64,000 nt of DNA from Ficedula albicollis (lineage: Eukaryota; Chordata; Aves; Passeriformes; Muscicapidae), in assembly GCF_000247815.1 (NCBI RefSeq), contig NC_021677.1, positions 59,955,762 through 60,019,761 of the forward strand, in the 5' to 3' direction. Positions within the stretch are counted from its first letter, which is position 1. Every line of letters begins with the position of its first letter. Below are positions 40,811-54,480 of this stretch, in pieces. A program made the position numbers and the translations under genes. Under the pieces are notes generated by a model. That model saw only the letters and a list, made by a program, of their open reading frames with translations, was not told where the DNA came from and ran no database searches.

Positions 40811-43224
40811 TCTGGCAATTTGAAGCAGACCAAGTTCATCTTAAATTTACTTTGTCCCCTAAAAGATCAGCTTGGTGAGACATGCCCTTCAGGGATAAGT
40901 TCCTCTAATCATAAATAAAACATGTGCTCTCCAAGGAAGGCAAGGGAAGGAAACAGAACTGAAAGATTCAGCATTAAATTAAGACCATTGCTTTGCTTTA
41001 CTGTGCTGCTTTTCTTAATAGTGTTGCTGTCAATTGTGGTTGATGCAGGCAAAGGCTCTGTTTTGATCTCTTCTCAGTCCCTTGAATTCTGCTTTATACC
41101 AGCGTGAAATCATTCAGGGTGTATTAAGTAGATTTATTTCAGGTCCTAGTATTTAATTATGCTTTTGAAAGAAAGAAAAATTCAACTTTGGGATCAGATT
41201 GTCCGCTAGTTATAGTAAGTTCTCTTCCATCTATTACTGCAGCTGCTGAATTTCTGGCTTTCAAACATCTTTATTATAGAGTGAAAAAATGTGTGAGGCA
41301 GGAATCAATGCCTTACATAATCAATCCAGCTTCTGCAGTGAACTTCTTATGCTTTGGCTGGAATGCTAACAGAGTGTTTGTCTATCAAAGACGAGGTTTT
41401 TCTTTCTTTAGGAAGATTCTTTAACTGCTGGAGCAGATAATCTCCTGTAGGCTGTAGGAGAGATACTGAGGTCAGCACAAAGTTCTGTGATTTGCCCAGC
41501 TAGGCTGGTAAAAACCAGGCACATTTTCTAGAAAAAGCACATTTGGAGAAGCTGTTCTTGTCTTGTGATTAATGAAATAAAAAGTGGTATAAAAGCATTG
41601 CTGTGCTCGACCTTCTAGTGGGAACTTTGTGGAACTTTTCAGAAGAAGATGACTTGGATGTGCACTAACATGCGTTGATGCCAGAAGACTTCTTCCATCG
41701 AGTTTGATTTGGTGTTGAACATTTGAAAAATGGGAAGAAGATCTGAGCATCAATGAACAGTGGTGACAAACACACCCTCATGTCCTGGCATTTATTTCAG
41801 GGACCATTTTCTGGCTGCTTTCCTCTGACCTGCTGTCCTGTTGGATGGCAATAACACAGGTTGAAAATCATTTCCTTTTACTCTGTTCCATGGGCTTTGG
41901 CAGATGTTTCCTATCAATGCCAGCAGAGAATTGCCCCCAGGATCTCAGTCCTCAGGCTGTGTAGGCATTCCAGTTGATGGGAGCTTCCCAGTCTCTGCAT
42001 CCCATTCTTTGGGCCTCACATTTCCTAGGAAACACAGAGCAGTGCCGAGCCTTTTGTGGAACTGCATGTCTAAATCAGCAATGCCTGGTGAATTGGATTG
42101 CTTAATGGAATGAGCACTGCTATAATCCTAAGTAATCACCAATATGCTGGTGTCTCAGGGGAGGAAGAAAAAAAAGAATCCATGAAATCATTTTTATTGA
42201 AACAGTAATGAAGTAAGATTGCCTGGTGTGTGCATCCCTGGATTTGTCACGTTGGAGCAGAAGCCATTATTTTGTGCTTATGTGTTTCATTTTAAGGAAC
42301 AGCAAAATTATATCCATGTTTGATTACCTGGAGCTCTAGTAATGGGGCAGGTGAGAGCACAATCCTCCTTTTACTCTAAGAAGGTTGTTTTTTCTCATAC
42401 TTTAATTCTCTGTCTTGTTGACACAACACCACAGCACAATAATCCAGGTTCTTCACGGAACATTTGGTAATTTTGATCCTCAGATAATTCCACTAAATGT
42501 ATTGCTGAAGCGTGGCTAATTTTGCAGAGGGTACCAGTGTTTCCCAGGGATGCATTCAGCAGGCTTTGCTCTGCTCCTGCTGCTCTAAGTGTGATTTGTA
42601 GCTTCCTGCTTTTAATTGATGATAAACCAGATGCATGTCCCATTTTGCTTGGGATCCTTCTTGTTGTATGATGATGGGCCCAATGCTGCTGCCTGTGGAG
42701 AGTGAGATGTGCTGGTTTTAATGGACTGAAAGGCTCTGGTGCACTCCAGAATGTCTTAGGTGACATCAGGACCTTTCCATGCTCAGAGGTCATTCTTGTG
42801 TCCTGCAGACCTGCTGCTCTTCTGGACCAGCTCAGTTTCTGATAAAATTTCCTGCAGTGGCTGCTCAAATCCAATTCTGTGCTTGGGGTTTTTCTGGAGC
42901 AAATCAGAGCATCTCAGCTTGAGGCCAACACCAACTTTTTAGCCTCTGCATTGAGGAGGAAGGAGCACAGGGGCCAGCACTTTGCATAATTCAAATAGAA
43001 AGAAGTGTCGGACACAGATTCCGGATGTGTCTGCCCTCCAAGCAGAAGGAGTATCTAAAGGTGCACACTCATGAATGTTTTTGCACCCCAGCTTGGCACT
43101 TGCTGAGTCACATTTACCCCCTTTGAGTAGGGCAGTGCAGTGTCTGACAGTGCAGAGTGAAATCAGACAATCATCATGGAATGGTTTTGTCTTGAAGCCC
43201 ATCTCATTTCACCCCCCTGTCACA
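40811..43224 (+). other. Intron 1, non-coding
   Basis: No recognised repeat or exon. A 159-codon minus-strand frame at 42395-42874 resembles no known family. Confidence 0.4.
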
Positions 43225-43298
43225 GGCAGGGACACCTTCCACTACCCCAGAATGCTCCAAGCCCCATCCAGCCTGGCCTTGGACACTTCCAGGGATGA
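43225..43298 (-). mobile_element. CR1 LINE short fragment
   Basis: cacaggcagggacaccttcc through atccagcctggccttggaca and acttccagggatgaat is the reverse complement of the CR1 3' UTR block found elsewhere in the window. Both ends are lost. Confidence 0.75.
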
Positions 43299-43872
43299 AT
43301 GAAATGGAGCTTCATGATTCTCTTTGAAAGTTCCCTGCCAGCAAACTAGTGAATCCTTCACCTCTGACAGTCCTGGATGTTGTGGGATAGTTTTGCCCAA
43401 AAAGCAGAGTTCTGCCTGTGGGAGGGGTTTGGCATCTGTCCATGCTTCTTATTTATCTAAGTACTTGGAGTCAGCCCAAGGGGATTTAGAAATGGTTGTA
43501 CTCTTGGTAGGCTTCTTCTTCCCACACCACCTAATTGCTTCAGAGTTCCTCAGCTGATCTTGAGAATGAAATATTTCAATTTCACGTTTTGGGTATATGG
43601 TTGTGTTTGGAAAACTCAGCTCAACAGCCACAGGATTACAGCTCCTGTTGTTTGGATTGGCAACCTTAACTCCAAGTCCTTCTGTGTGCTTTGTGTTTGA
43701 TCCCATGGGGAATGTGAGGGTACAGTGAATTTGCTGTGAAACTCAGGAATGTGTTTTAGATGAGCTGCTTATAGTGGAAATGCCCTGCTTTTAGGTGGTA
43801 AAAATGTTAAAACTTCTCCTTTCAGCCTTAACTTATAGATGTGCTATCTCAATTTACCTGGAAGTGTTTTCC
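43299..43872 (+). other. Intron 1, non-coding
   Basis: Nothing recognised. Confidence 0.4.
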
Positions 43873-43950
43873 TTTTTTTTTTTTTTTTTCCCTGCATGTC
43901 CGGGGGGGGGGGGGGGGGGTTTTTTTTTTTTTTTTTTTTCCTGCATGTCC
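43873..43950. repeat. Poly-T / poly-G block with duplicated flank
   Basis: T17 then ccctgcatgtcc (43873-43901), G18 (43902-43919), T20 then cctgcatgtcc (43920-43950). It has the same X - poly-G - X form as the larger blocks, on a small scale. Confidence 0.93.
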
Positions 43951-44140
43951 ATGTAAGACACATGGCCTAAGCCAAGTCCAAATTATTACCTTAATTTTTC
44001 TTCCTGTTTTTATTGGTACTGCTTCCTTAGTCAGTGCAAGAACAATCAGGAGCTGGCTTTACTTGCTTGTGATCCATCACTGTTTGAAGGCATTGGTTTG
44101 CTGCTGGATGGTGTCCATGTTACTGGCTGAGTGCTACGAC

Positions 44141-44226
44141 TTTCCCTCCTTTCCCAGCCTGTGTCAGACCTGCATTTTTCAACTTTCCGTCCTTTCCCAG
44201 CCTGTGTCAGACCTGCATTTTTATCG
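44141..44226. repeat. Tandem duplication, 43-bp period
   Basis: The unit containing cctttcccagcctgtgtcag is present at 44141-44183 and 44184-44226, with a single internal difference (tttccctcc versus tttccgtcc) and slight divergence at the right edge. Confidence 0.9.
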
Positions 44227-47200
44227 AAATGTCCTGGGCAGCAGCAGTGCAGTGTGAAGGGCAGCCAGCTGAGGCAGGTCTCTGATGGGAGCAGTGGATT
44301 TACCACATAAAACACAGCTGGGAATGTTCCAGCTGACAGATGCCAGGAGATGGCAGTTTATAGGAGGGATGGCATTCCTGTGGGAATGCTCCATCTCAGC
44401 TGGCAAATGAGGAACATCTTTCAGGTCAAAGAAGAAATTCTGACCAAAGGGAATAACCAGCACCATGCTGGTACTGGAGCTGGAGCTCAGGACTTGTCAT
44501 TTTTAGGAATTTAGGGTATCAGGGTGGGTGGAATCCACCATGAGAGCAGGTCAGTGCTGAAATGGGGATCACTGGAGTTGAGAAGAATCATCTTTGGAGA
44601 CATTAAAAACTCATCTGGGTGAGGTCCTGGGCAGGTTAGACAAGCACGTGGGGATCTCTCCACCTCAGTTACTCTGTCATTGCCACACAGTCATCACCTG
44701 GACAGCTTGGAGGGCCCAGAGGGGAAGGAAGGAGCCTCATCATAAAGTTGAGGTGCTCTGAGACATTCTGCAAGTTAAAAGGAATAAATTTGATGCTCAC
44801 ACTGGGCCTGAAATGGTGATAAATCCTTCCAAGAACTGTTTTGTTGTGGGAAAGCACAGTGTCCTGGAGGGGATGGAGTGTTCCTCCCAGCTTGGCAGCC
44901 TTTGGCAAGGCTTGTCTTCAGCAAATGCTGCAGTCTTTTTCTGGTTCAGCACATGAGAATCACATCCCAGCTGCTGCAGAGTAAAATTTAAACAGTTTGG
45001 ACCAGTCACTTAGACTCAGTATCAATTTCTGTGTTCCATCAAGGTCACTCCAATGCCCTTTGCTGAGAGGAGATTGAAGATGCCCTTTGTGGGTGAGCCA
45101 AGTATGTGATATATCTTAACACCAAGAGAGGGTAAACTGACACCAGGCACATTTCTGTGCATGTTTTGGTTATTTCACATTGACACATTGACAGCAGTGA
45201 TTACCATGCTACTAGCACACATCAGTAGTGTTCCCTAAAATCCATGGAGCTGATTCACCTGCTTAGAGGACTCTGAATTTCAGAGTCATAAAGGCTCAGA
45301 AGGGATGTCTGAGTGCTCCTGGCCTTTATGGCACAAGGTGGAAGTGGGCATAGGCACAGCCACTCCTCCTTGCATCATCCCTTCTCCAGGTGTGCAGCTG
45401 TCCTGGTGAACACAGCGTGGCTCTGCTGTGCTCCAGAGAGGCGTGTTGGACACCAGGCCATCCATCACAGCCCAGCCTGGCAGCTCCTGGGGCTGCACAC
45501 TTGTGAAAGTCCACGGACAGGAGAACAAGCTGTTCCACTTCGGGTCTCTGAAGTGGATTTGTGATGTCGGCACAAAAGCCAGCTCTGTCCTGGAAACAAG
45601 CTGCTGCTTCTCAGCAAGGGGAGGTGCCAGAGCTGCCTTCTGCCACAGGGATGTTCAGGACAGCTGTTCTTTGTCTGCCCTGAGCAGTGCTTGATCCAGG
45701 TGGCCTTTCTGACCAGGAGGCTCTGTCCCTTTTCCTGCCACTGGGCCCTGCTTGTAGCATTATTTGAATAGTTTTGATTTTCTGTCTGAGGACTTTCCTC
45801 TGTAATGGTGTTTGCCTTTACATCATTTCCCCTCCCCACCATATCTGGGGTAAAGTCAGGAGAAGCTTTTTCCCTGCTTCCCTTAGAGTAGATGCTGGTG
45901 CTGTGAGGAGCCCAGGGGATGCTGAGAAAAACGAGACAGGATATAAAAAACCTGCACTTTTATGTAACATATCCCTCTTTCCCTTTCTGAGAGGAGATCA
46001 CTGGTGTGCCTGGTCTGAGGGGGAGAGGTTATCCATGTTCTGCTCAGTGATGCTCTCTCCCCTTTTCCTTTACTCTGCATCTTCAGCACACTCCCACTGG
46101 GGATGATGCCAACTTGTCTTGTGTCATTCAGCACCATTTTACTGCCTCACATAACATACAAACCTCACAGATGAATTAGTGTCAGCAGGAAGCAAAACCA
46201 GCTGATACTTTTGTTTGGAATCTGCTATTTCTTTCCTTTAAGCTCCAAGAGTTTGAATTCTGAAATACTGTCCCTCTCCTAGGAGCTGTAAGTAAGGCAG
46301 CTCTGGGTTTTCTAGGCTCTACCTCTTTGGGGTACAGCACTCAGAGGGTGATGTTTGTGTAAAAGGGTATCATCTCCGGTTTGCTGTGACTTATTTATGG
46401 TTGACTTTGCAAGCCAAGTTCTACATGGGTTATAAATGCATGCAGTGGAAATTCATGGTGAAATCAGCCTTTTGGAGCAGGTTCGAAATAAACGTCTTAC
46501 AAATGGTAATGTCAGTTCCTACCTCAGTTATAAAATCAGTGCCATAATTTAAAGGTATTGAAATTAAATAGGCTTCTAAAGATCCATCTCTGTAGCACAG
46601 AGCTTGCTTGCAGCTGCAGCAAGCAATGAAGGGTTTTTGTGGAGCCTCTGGAGCTGAATTCACTGGGCACACACGTTGAATATGAAGGAATATACACATC
46701 TCTCAGGCTGATCTCAGTTGAAATCTGTGCCGTGTCAGACAGGTTCCTTTAGAATAAAAATGAGCTCTTTGATTTTGTGAGTAGTTTGGTGAAAAGGGCA
46801 CAGACTAACAGGCCAAAGGATAAATTGTAGTAGCAGCATACCTGACAAATCAGTTTGTGGAGATGTGGAGTGGCTTTATGGCTCAGAGCAGGGCAAGGCA
46901 GCTCTCTGAATCATTGTCAAGTTGCTGGAATAAAGTATCTACTTACGTGGGCAAAATAGCTCATTGTAATGCTTGAATAGACTGTTATTTAAAGGCCCGT
47001 GAGTCTCATTCTATATAGAGCAACATTTCAAGGGGTAAAAAGACTAAATTTATATTGGTATTTTATTAAAATTTATGCTGGCACAGCAGCACTGGAGCTC
47101 CAGTGGAAGCTGAGTTGGCTCTTTCATTCAAAGTCGCCGTTCTGCCTGCTTTATAACTTAGTGAAAAATTACCTGTGGAGATGAGGTTTCTCATCCTGAT

Positions 47201-50200
47201 CTCAGCCCACCAGGGTGTTTGGTCTTTTAAGTGCTTCACAACCACTCTCTGCTGCTGTGGGTGTTTAAATGATGGGGCTGGAGAAGGTGAGGCTTTCTCT
47301 GTATTTAATGCTTGATGCTTTATTATCTTACTTAATTATTTCTTTGCTGTTACAGCAGCTGGGGACATGGCTTCAGTGCTTCCTGTGGAAAAGCAAGGGA
47401 GCTCCTCAGCCTGTATCCCACATGGGAAGGGGCAGGAAGGCACAAGGACAAGAAAAGGATTTGGCTTCCCTGCACAGGCCAGCCAGCAAGAGAGCCCAAG
47501 GGCAGCTTGGCCAATTTTGTGCCCTGGCCCACACTCCATCCTCAGTTAATTAGCCCCAGCTTGCAGACACGGGAAAGGCTGAAGTCACCTCTGTCATCTC
47601 TTGGCTCCAAAGCTGTCACTTGGCCTCTTGCTTTTGTGCTGGTGTCCCCTGTGACCTGCATGGCTCACACCAGAACAGGAGCCTTTTTTACACTCATCCC
47701 ACATTGCTGAGGAAAAGGAAAAATAATACTAAACCCTCTCTGTACCTGGAAATAAAGCTGACCTCCGTTTGCTTCCATACAACACAGTCTGAATGGCTTT
47801 GCATCTGCAGTGCATCCTCGTTCCTGGAGCCCCTGTGCTCAGGGGATTGGATTTATGGCTGTAAGGGCCTCACTGAGGAACTCTTGTTGAAGTATTTTGA
47901 ACAGACTGAGAGGAAATTTCAGAGGATTTGGGGTTTTTTTTAAGGGTATGGTGTGTTCTCCTTTGAAATTTATTTCCATTTTTTCTTATTCTCATGTGAT
48001 TGGACAAACTGAGCCCTGTGCCATTCCCTGAGGTGTTTCTGTTATAAATGCTGGGATGATTTGTCCATGGCAGCCTTGGCCCAGGTGATGTCAGAGTTGG
48101 CTCAGTGAGGTGTCCTCAGAGACAGGAGCCACCTGTTTTCATTGTTCTTTGATGTTGGAGCCTGGCAAATTCCTGCTAGGGATGGCTGGCTGTGAATCCC
48201 TATTGAAATTCCGGCCCAGTGCTGCCTTGAAAACCCTGCAGCAAGTGTTCACGTTGGAAGAGCTGTACCCTGAAACCACCATCTGACTTCTGGTTCCAGA
48301 GCAAAGTCATTCCACAGGGTCTGGAGAGATGTCCCTCACGGATGTTAACGCTTCAGGAGGATTTGCTTTCCCATCCCATGACTTCCCCCTGTGGTTTCTT
48401 CCTAATGGACGCCAAAGTCACCACTGAAGTCCTTGTCCTGTATAATATTCCTTGCTAGATAGTTACAACCTGTCCAAAGGCCTTCTTGTAGTTTAATCAG
48501 TGTAAATCCTCCTGCTTTGCATCTCAGAGTCACCTCTCTGGGGCCAGTCACACGTGGCTGATTGGCTTCACCTCAGGAATGTGGGATAAGCAATTCTCAA
48601 ATCTGAAGTGCCTCAGGACTCTCCATCAAAGGAGTGAAGCAGCTGCTGGTCAGTGGTGGATAGGAAGCAGGACTTGTGTGGGGTGAAAATACCTTGGAAG
48701 CTCTTGAAAGATGAAGGCAGGAAAAGCAAAGCTTCAGTTCTGCCTTTCTTTGAGAGCTAGAATCTAGGTGTCCTCATTTTTTTTTAAACTTGTGACTTTG
48801 TCATCCAGGATATGGCCAGAAAGAGAGACTAAAATGAGCATCTTGTTCTCTTTTTTCCCCTCCACCGTTGATGAACATATCAGCAAGGATGGTGACCTGA
48901 GAGTAGAAAACATCTGGCTTCTTTCACTTGTTCTGTCCTTGCTTCTCAAAAGGCAGAGGGAGGGTCTCTTGCAGGGTGCTTTTATGATGCTGAGCTCAGG
49001 TGAATCCCCCAGGCAGGGCTGGTGTGCTGTGCTCCCAGCACTCCTCATCCCATGTTCTTGCCTGTTTCACTCCAGCATTGTCCTGCTCTGCAGTGGTTTT
49101 TATGATTTGATTGAGAATGTGTCAAGGTGGTTACATTTGGATTCTCTGGCTTTTCTCTGTTCATGCAAAGTTGCCCTTATCTTCTCCCAGTGCTGTAGGA
49201 GCTGTGGACTCTGTTCCCTTCCCACCTCCATTATTTCGGGCTTGGTACAGCAAAGCTCTTAAGCCCATAGTTTATTTTGAGCCTGCAGATTATTTCATTG
49301 AGAGCAGAGTTTGGGTCTCTGTTCCAATTTTTGTTGTGGTTGTTTCAATGACAATCAGAGAGCCGAGATAAGACAGGGAGAACGGCAGACATGAGCTTGA
49401 GGTTTTTAAAATTGCTCTCATCTCTGCACTGAAGAAACCCATGAAAAGATCCTGTGAAGTGATGCAAATACAGAGCAGATGCTCCAGCTGAGCTGGACTG
49501 GTTCCAGATCTGTGTCTTGATGAGAAATGAGCTCCTTGGATCTCACTGGCATCAGAGGGAAGGGTGGGGGAAAGGCTGGGGGATGCTGGTGGTTCCACAG
49601 AGGGACAATGTCTCTGCTGGTGACACACCCAAAAGTGGCCCTGCCAGTGGGCAGCTCCTCCTGTCAGTGCCCAGCTGAAGCACCTGGCTTTTCCCAAGGC
49701 CTGCCTGATTTGATGACTAAGCCATTACAAAGTGTGTGGCAGAGAAATGCTGAGGAGTTTTCTGCTTTGGAAGGGAATATTGTTGCTCGCTTGATTTGAA
49801 AGCCCGTTTATGGCATCAGGTCAAAGTCAATTGCTTCTGATGCTTCCCAATTAGAAAACTTATTTATTGATGGATGACTGAGGTGAGGAAGTGAAAATTC
49901 TTGATGTATTTTTCTTCCTGGAAGAGTTGGCTTGCTGTCACAGTGGTCATTTCTCTTCTCCTCTGATGAGGTCCTTGTTTTTCTTAGGAATTTGATGGCA
50001 TTGCTAATCATTGTGGCTGTTTCAATGCTGTGGACATACCATCTATCAAAACTGGCCTCTGCTCCTTCAGTGACTCATTTTCCTTCTGGAATGTTCTGAC
50101 GATGTGCCATGGAGCAAGTTCTGTCTTTCTGACATAACAAATGAGGAACTGCAGTAAACTTTTTTTCCTTTTCCATGTCTCCCCCTTACAGACACTTCCC

Positions 50201-53200
50201 ATTAGGTTAATTGGGCAAATCTGTGCAGCAAAAGATTTATGAGTACCCCATGTCAGCCCTGTGGTGGGAATGCTGTGGAGGGAAGCATTGGGCTCATTTT
50301 TTTTTGGCGTCAATGTCCAGGAGTATCAAGGGGTTCAAGAGTTCAGGGTTTTTAAGTCCTGGTGAGTCAGCACTGAGGAACAGGTTTCAAACGTGTGAAA
50401 GAAAGACAGGACAAATTGTTCTCTGGGACTGTTGTGGATAGGGCAAGAGGTATTTTGCCTTAGGCTGATGATAGGGAGCTTGGCTTTTTATCAGGAGATA
50501 CTTTCCCATGACTTGGTAGGGAAAAACATGTGGAGCAGTGGGACTGGGTGAGGAGGAGACTGTGGAGTAGCCAGTGCTGGTGGCTGTGTGAGCAGGATGG
50601 ATCCTTTATGGGAAAGCAGAGAGGGAAGGGAATGTCATGGTGCACGTGGTACCAGCCAGGCCAGGCTCTGCAGTGCCCAGGTTTGATGGTGAAGCACTGA
50701 GGGGTCCTTGAATGGCAGAGGATGGAATGGGCACTGCTGTCTCCAGGTAAGTTTTAACAGATTTGCTACACAGGGTGCTCAGAGAGACCCTGAACTCAAC
50801 AGCTGGGCTTAAAGGAATGGTTCTCATCATAGGAATGTTCTTGTGGGAAAAAAAAAACCAAAATTAAAAATCCTGAGATGACTTTTGCTGCATTATCAGC
50901 CTGTGGCACTGAAACACTGTGAGTCAGGCTGCAGGAGCTGAGCTGTGTGCTCCCACTTCACCCCACACGGGCTCTGGGTGAACTCCCTCAAACAGCAGAA
51001 AACAAACACAGGAAGAGGGGGTGGGGGGAAGGCACCCCAAATATTCTCTTCATTTCTGTCATCTTTCCAAACTTGTAGTTTTAAACACCATGAGCTGTGT
51101 GGGGAGTCCAGATTGGGTGACTGGAGGCAAAAGCAGGATTACAGTGGAAAGTAAGAGCAGGAGCAGGTAGTGGGGCATGGAGAGACCTTTCCCAGAAATA
51201 GTCACAATGCAAAATTCACCTGGAACTGTGCAAGGCAAGGGGATCTCACGAGCACCTTGGAGCACAATCTCAGCCTTCCAGAAACATGAAAGCTGCAAAG
51301 TTTTAATAAGAGTGCTGGCAGCAGGGTGGGGAGCAGGATTTACCTTCCTGCCCTAAGGACAGCCATTAGGTGAGGGTGGGAGGTGTGATTCATCCTGGAG
51401 CTGGTCACCAGAAATTCCTTGGAAGCAGCAGAGTTGCTGGAGGCAGGAGGGAGGGATGTGTCTCTTTGCTGCACTCAGCCTGGGATGGTGCCATCATCAC
51501 CCAGCCTCCCTACAGCCAAGGTTTGATGGCAAAAAAACCCAACAAAACCTTGAGTTAAAATCCTTAGGAAGCCCCCTGAGCATCTGGGGGAAGGGGCTGG
51601 GGTGGGTTGATCTCTTTGTTGATGGAAATGTGCCAGTAGCTGTTCTGTGCTCACTTTCCCCTTCCTCTTGTACAGATAAGATCACACTGCCCCATCTTTG
51701 CTGTACATTTTTGGCACTCGTGTGCTTGCACCCTGCCAGGCAAAGGATTTCTGTGGTTGACTAACAGGACAAAGCTGCCAGCCTCGATGTTCAGCAAATG
51801 ACCCCAGTTCTTAATCTTCTTTCTTGGAAATACCAGTTTGCTGTAGGAAATGTTACAGAGAAAATTCACCATGTTCCCAATAGATCCTGGCTTTCAAATG
51901 CATGAAAAATGTAAGAATTTCTCCTCTTGCTGTATTTTAGCATGATTTCTTGGGAGGCAGTTGACATTTATGTTGGTGAGGGTTTTTTTTCTTAGCAACT
52001 TTTGAACCCCGTTGCTCCATTTGAAGCAAATTATACAGATCTTGAGATTATTTGAATTCACAAAATATTCAAATTGGAGTAACAGTTAATTATTAGTATT
52101 AAGATCCTATAAATTCCATTACAATGCTGACTAATTTCTATGCTAATTCTATTATTTAGTACTGAAATTCTCTGATGCAAGGGGCCAATGTGGAGTGGGA
52201 AATCCTGAAGAGCCAGGCTTTTCTGGCTCTGCTGTTCTGGATTTGGTTATCTCCATGTGAGACAGAGCCAAGAGGACTCCAGCATGTCCAGCAGTGAGTG
52301 GAAGTCAATAGTTAAAAAAAAACAAAAACCAACCAAACAAACGAATTACAGAAGGTTTTCAAGTGGATTTTTTGTGTTGTGTCACCTTTTTTTTTTGGGG
52401 GGGGGTGCACCAGACTTTTTCTTCCTCTTACATTCAAATGAGGCTATATGCACCTATTTCTTAGATTCTATCAAATCTGAAAGAAAAGTAGTTTTTCATG
52501 CAATTCCATGTGACTTGCTGCATGTTCCACATGAGATTTCTGAGCAGTTTTTGATGCTGATTAAACCAAGTCCCTGGTTTGGTTGACAATGAAACAGTGA
52601 AAATTTGGCCAAACTTTCCTTTGCAATGGGCCACTCTGGGGCTACAGATGAAATTGAAGATACTAATTTTTTATCTCACGTGCCCTGGCACCCATCAGGT
52701 GCTGGGGTGGAAGCATCTTTCAGACAGACATGCACAGACACCCAAAGGGGTATCCAGGTGTAGCAAGAAGGTTGGGCAGCAGGGAACAGGGATTTTCAGC
52801 TCTGAAAAGGTTGTGATTAGTTGTGTTGGGGCTGCTGGCCAGCTCTGGGTCCTGTGGGGGACTCAGATGGCTGTGAGGCACTGTTCCAGGAGAATGAGTG
52901 GGGGTTTAAAATAGTCACAGCTCATCCTCAGGTTTAGTTTCCTTGCAAATCCTGCAAAATCTTGCAGATGCACTGCTGCAGCCCAGCTTGTGCCATATCC
53001 AGGTAGAGAGAACTGATGTTACATCAGCTTACAGCCTTAGCTCTGTGTCCACAGTGCTTCACTTATCTGCTTCTCCTTCCTGTGATCCTTGCCTAAGAGG
53101 GACTTGTGACCGTGGTGATAATTATATCTCTCTATATATGCCTTCATATTCTGCTCCTTGAAGTGTCTGAAAGCTTCCTCTTTGATGTGATTCTGCTCCC

Positions 53201-53595
53201 CAGAATACATTATACTTTCCCAAAACAAGTACTGTGCTTGTTATAATTATTGCAGAAGTGCTGAGCATTTTCAAGTGCTTTTCATCATCCCCAAATGTGG
53301 AAATAGATGACTTGGCACTTTCTTTTTACTGCCAGCTGCTAAAGAGGCCAGTTCTGGATTAGGAGAACACAGTGAATCCATTGCAGAGGATTGTCTGTGG
53401 TGGTTGCACAAGACTGGATTTGTGTAAGCAATGTTACTGTGTAGGGCAGGAGGTTGGGGTTTATCTTCTACCTTGCATTAGATTGGGATTTTATCCTTGA
53501 CTTGGTTTCCAATTGTGCTCAGTTTTCAAGGGCAGGGGCTGGCACAGGGCCTCAAGTGTCTGATGGAAGAAATGGTCCTTTGTGCTGTCAGTCCT
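44227..53595 (+). other. Intron 1, non-coding
   Basis: The longest featureless part of the window (about 9.4 kb). No clear CR1 fragment, RNA gene, microsatellite above about 15 bp or supported exon. A faint resemblance to CR1 at 44600-44680 is too degenerate to call. Open frames up to about 164 codons (48768-49262) are unrecognised. Confidence 0.4.
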
Positions 53596-53822
53596 AGAAT
53601 CACAGAATCACAGGCTGTTTTGGGTTGGAAGGGACCTTAAAGAGCATGCAGTCCCACTCCCTCCCATGAGCAGGGACATTTTCCACTATCCCAGGTTGCT
53701 TCAAGTCCTGTCCAACCTGGCCTTGAACATTCCAGGGATGTGGCAGCCACAGCTTTTCTGGGTAGCCAGTTCCAGTGCCTCACTGGCCACATTGTACAAA
53801 AAATTTCTTCCTAATATCCAGT
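53596..53822 (-). mobile_element. CR1 LINE 3' fragment
   Basis: Reverse-complement CR1. It begins with two octamer-like units (agaatcacagaatcacag), then ggttggaagggaccttaaag, ttccagggatgtggcagcca, and ends near ttcttcctaatatccagtg. Confidence 0.94.
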
Positions 53823-54091
53823 GTGAATCAACCTGGTTTTGGTGTAAAAATTTACTAGTTGTTTGCTGGACCAAGCAAACCCCAATGTGAGGTGGGACTT
53901 ACATGCTTTGTGCTGTATTAATAAAGGGCAGACTTTGTTTGACTGATGTTCTCTTAGTACTCCAAGTCTGTGCTAATATTCCAAGAATAACACTTATTGT
54001 CATCTTCATTGTGGAGGAATTCCCACATTCTTATAACAGATATATGCTTATTAATGATTTTTATACCAGTAGGAACTAGCACTAGTAATTA

Positions 54092-54480
54092 TCATGGAAT
54101 CACTTAGGTTGAAACTCCCTCCAAGATCATTGAATCCAACCATTCCCCCAGCCCTGCCAAGGGCTGACCCATGTCCCCAAGTGCCACATCCACATGGCTT
54201 TGAAATCCCTCCAGGGATGGGGACTCCACCACTGCCCTGGACAGCCTGTGCCAGTGCCCTTTCAGTGAAGAAATTTTCCCTAAAATCCAGTCTGGTCATC
54301 TCCTGGTGAAATTTGATGTCCTGTCCCTGTTCCCTGGGAGCAGAGTGTGATCCCCCCGGCTGTCCCCTCCTGTCAGGGAGTTGTGCAGAGCCACAAGGGC
54401 CCCCCTGATCCCCCTTTTCTCCAGGCTGAGCCCCTTTCCCAGCTCCCTCAGCCACTCCTCATGATCTGTTCTGAAGATTT
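54092..54480 (-). mobile_element. CR1 LINE 3' fragment, second subfamily
   Basis: Reverse-complement CR1 that begins catggaatcacttaggttga. It continues through caagatcattgaatccaacc, ccccaagtgccacatccaca and ccctgttccctgggagcaga, to ctccaggctgagcccctttc. It reaches further into the coding part than the neighbour at 53596 and has a different 3' UTR, so the two are separate insertions of different subfamilies. Confidence 0.93.

Noticed and set aside
44580..44700. Possible further CR1 fragment
   Set aside because: Only short phrases such as gaggtcctgggcaggtta resemble CR1. The similarity is too weak to call without alignment.
54051..54455. 134-codon minus-strand frame
   Set aside because: It lies within the reverse-oriented CR1 at 54092-54480 and is a decayed reverse-transcriptase tail, not a host gene.
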